Source: CAVOJV01 sp963696325
GTDB taxonomy: Bacteria > Pseudomonadota > Gammaproteobacteria > Competibacterales > Competibacteraceae
Direction of reading: 5' to 3'
Length of the DNA stretch: 64,000 nucleotides
Assembly: GCA_963696325.1 (NCBI GenBank)
Contig: CAVOJV010000058.1
Coordinates: 23,024 to 87,023, forward strand
The notes below the pieces were generated by a model. That model was given only the letters and a program-made list of their open reading frames with translations. It made no database searches and was not told the DNA's origin. How positions within the stretch are numbered: position 1 is the first letter of the stretch; each line of letters opens with the position of its first letter. Shown one piece after another: positions 61,979-64,000 of this stretch. A program made the translations under genes and the position numbers.

Positions 61979-63480
61979 AAGTGGAGCTTTGAGCTGATCA
62001 GACGCGACTATTACGTCGGGGGCCACGGCATCCGACACCTTGCTCGGCTGCGGCAAGTGCATCGGCGGACGGTGCGGCAAGCGCTGGCAGCGGCACTCCC
62101 TCCGCGGCGGAAGGCGCCGGTGCGAGAACCCTGGGGGTTAACGCGGGCCTTGCGGCAGGTCATTGATGGCTGGCTGGCCGCGGATCGGGAGGCGCCGCCC
62201 AAGCAGCGGCATACCGGGACCCGATTTATCAGCGGTCAGTCCGGGAGCACGGCTACCCGGGAGCGGCAGTGACCGTGCGGATGTACGTGAGCCAGCAACG
62301 ACGCGGGTTGGGTCCGCCGGCAGAAGCCGGTACCGCAAAGCTATGGGCCGGGTGAGGAGGCGCAGGTGGATTGGTATGAGGCGGCGGTGGATTTCCCGAG
62401 GGGCGGCGAACCGTGCAGTTTTTTGTCATGCGCGCCTGCTTCAGTGGCCGGGAGTTTCATCGGGCCTGTTCGTGCCAGACCCAGCAAGCCTTCCTGGAGC
62501 GCACGTCGCGGCCTTCGCAGACTTTGGCGGGGTTTTTGCCGGCTCCGGTATCACAACCTGGGGTCGGCGGTGAAAAGGTGCTGCGCGGGCGGCGCGGGAG
62601 GAGACAGACCGGTTCATCGCCCCTGCGTTCCCATACTTGTTTGCGGCCGACTTCTGCCAACCGGGCTCTGGCCGGCGCCGATGAAAAGGCGGGGTGGAGG
62701 GGACGGTGGGCCGGTTCCGGCGGAATCACCTGGTCCCGGTCCCGGTCATGGCGGACTTGGCGGCGTTAAGTAGCTATCTCCACCGGGCCTGCGAAGCCGA
62801 CGGGGGGAGGCAGATCACGGGCCGGGACCGTTCGGTCGCGATGGACTGGACGCAAGGCGCAAGGGGTGTTGCGGCCATTACCGGCGACGCCGTTTGCCAC
62901 GGCGGAGGTGCTGACCTGTCGGGTGGACAGCAGTAGCCGCGTCCGCGTCCGCACCAACCACTACTCGGTGCCGGTGGCGTTGGTAGGCCAGCCGGTGGAG
63001 GTACAGCTGCATGCCCAGCACTGGGAGGTGCTACACAAGGGGCGGAGCGTGGCCACCCATGAACGACTGCCAGGCCGAGTTTGGGGAGCACTCGGGTGCT
63101 GGATCACTACTGGGAGCGGTTGCAGGTCAAGCCGGGTGCCCTGGCGAACGCCCGCGCCCTGCGCCAAGCCCGCGAGACCGGTCAGTGGCCCCCGTGTATG
63201 ACCGCCTGTTCGGTGTTGAAACAGCGCTATGGGGACCCGAGGGGACTCGGCAGCTGCTCCAGGTGCTTCTGCTGCATCGCGACAACGACTCGCGGCAGTG
63301 CATCAGGCCGTCACGCAGGCGGTAGCCTGGGTTGCTGTGACGCCGGGGCGATGCGGTCCTGGTGCGTCAGCAGGGAGCCTGTCCCGCCCCGCCAGGGTGG
63401 TTGGGGAATTGGGAGCCCTCGCCCGCTACGGTCAGACCCGTCCGGAGAAGTCTGCACCTCTATGATGGCCTGCGGCCGAG
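61979..63480 (+). pseudogene. istA: IS21-family transposase IstA, multiply frameshifted
   Basis: Pieces of one IstA appear in all three forward frames: FELIRRDYYVGGHGIRHLAR, VHRRTVRQALAAALPPRRKA, EEAQVDWYEAAVDFPRG (start of the catalytic DDE domain), FFVMRACFSGREFHRA, ADEKAGW/VEGTVGRFRRNH, RVRTNHYSVPVALVGQPVEV, QLHAQHWEVLHKGRSVATHE, and LKQRYGDPEGTRQ-like C-terminal sequence. At least half a dozen indels and several stops separate them, so the gene is inactive in this sequence. The density of indels is far above that in neighbouring chromosomal genes. Confidence 0.8.
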
Positions 63481-63500
63481 TCAAGCGGTGGAGGTGACCC

Positions 63501-64000
63501 ATGGCGGCCCAAGCGCTAGGGCTAAAGCCCTGTGTCAGACCCTAAGGCTGCCCACGGTAGCCCGCGAGGCGGAACGCTTAGCGGAAGCCGCCCACCGGCA
63601 AGGGCAGGGACCGCTGCCCTCCTCCAGCAGGTACTGGAACTGGAAGTCGCCGAGCGGCAGCCCATCGAGCGGCCCAGCGACTCAAGGAACCCGGTTCCCG
63701 TTGCCCAAGACCCTGGCCAGCTTCGACTTCCGGCGTGCCCGGCGCTCCCGGAAGTACAGATCCGCAGTTGGCCGAGGGCGACTACATCGACCGGCTGAAA
63801 CCGTGATCCTGATCGGGGAACCGGGTACGGGCAAGCACACACTTGGCGACCGCCCTGGGGGTAGCGGCGGCCAACCAGGGGCGGGCGGTACGCTTTGCCA
63901 GTGCCGGCGACTGGTCAATGAACTCGTTGAAGCCAAGGATGCCCACGAGTTAGGGCGGCTCCGTGGGCCGCTACCGTCGGCTGGATTTACTCGTCCTCGA
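63501..64000 (+). pseudogene. istB: IS21-family helper ATPase IstB, frameshifted and cut by window edge
   Basis: It starts MAAQALGLK after GGAGGTG, then continues in shifted frames: LRLPTVAREAERLAEAAHRQ, GQGPL, RFPLPKTLASFDFRRA, the Walker A region ILIGEPGTGK, and LATALGVAAANQGRAVRFAS. Near the window end RYRRLDLLVLD marks the Walker B strand. An indel directly after the P-loop lysine breaks the motif. It follows istA as in intact IS21 elements, where IstB assists IstA. Confidence 0.75.

Larger units (their letters stand above)
61848..64000. mobile_element. Second IS21-family element, degenerate, inserted into the first
   Basis: It begins TGTGAGTTGC at the point where the first istA is broken and carries its own end repeats with GGCCCCAC at 61868-61875 and 61902-61909. 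Decayed istA and istB follow, and the element continues past the window. The order shows that it inserted into the older IS21 copy. Confidence 0.7.

Overview
The window looks like chromosome of a gammaproteobacterium. Evidence is the gene content and protein style: CysG, CysB, GltBD, FtsK-LolA-RarA-SerS in that order, ClpS-ClpA next to InfA and the Aat/Bpt transferases, and GuaB-GuaA-TadA. Genes for glycogen synthesis, a beta-ketothiolase, methylmalonyl-CoA mutase and a branched-chain amino-acid ABC transporter fit a carbon-storing, organic-acid-using lifestyle such as Competibacter-like organisms. That placement is inference; no rRNA or tRNA gene is present to settle it.

Layout. 1-5.0 kb (minus strand): methylmalonyl-CoA mutase cut by the window edge, a frameshifted membrane-anchored protein, cysG and xseA. 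5.1-8.8 kb: guaB (with a good sigma70 promoter), guaA and tadA. 9.0-14.4 kb: a liv transport operon H-M-G-F, a DUF6867-like membrane protein and the binding protein; livH and livG carry single-base frameshifts. 14.4-20.7 kb: phhB, then an N-degron neighbourhood with clpS-clpA facing a GNAT-like gene, aat, bpt and infA. 20.9-28.8 kb: ftsK, lolA, rarA, a small protein with an internal duplication, thiolase and serS. 29-32 kb: a Tus-like replication-terminator protein, cysB and a second, degenerate CysG. 32-38 kb: glycogen genes (GT5 glgA, glgC and a GT4 GlgM-like enzyme) and a diguanylate cyclase. 38-50.4 kb: an ABC1/UbiB-like kinase, family II pyrophosphatase, ECF sigma with its anti-sigma, small proteins, a GalT-like enzyme, gltBD and hemerythrin.

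50.6-57 kb is more unusual. A tyrosine recombinase and a KfrA-like coiled-coil protein are divergently transcribed across a gap holding a 17-bp inverted repeat. This resembles the TnpS/TnpT-rst cointegrate-resolution module of Tn4651-type transposons, but here no matching transposase is next to it. DUF4389, VWA, J-domain and PAS histidine-kinase genes follow.

57.2-64 kb is a mobile-element pile-up. A complete Tn3-family transposon (37-bp terminal repeats, transposase, serine resolvase, likely res site) is followed by the left end of an IS21-family element with five 25-bp tandem repeats and a truncated istA. That istA is interrupted by a second, heavily frameshifted IS21-family istA/istB that runs off the window. 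I saw no CRISPR array, tRNA or rRNA.
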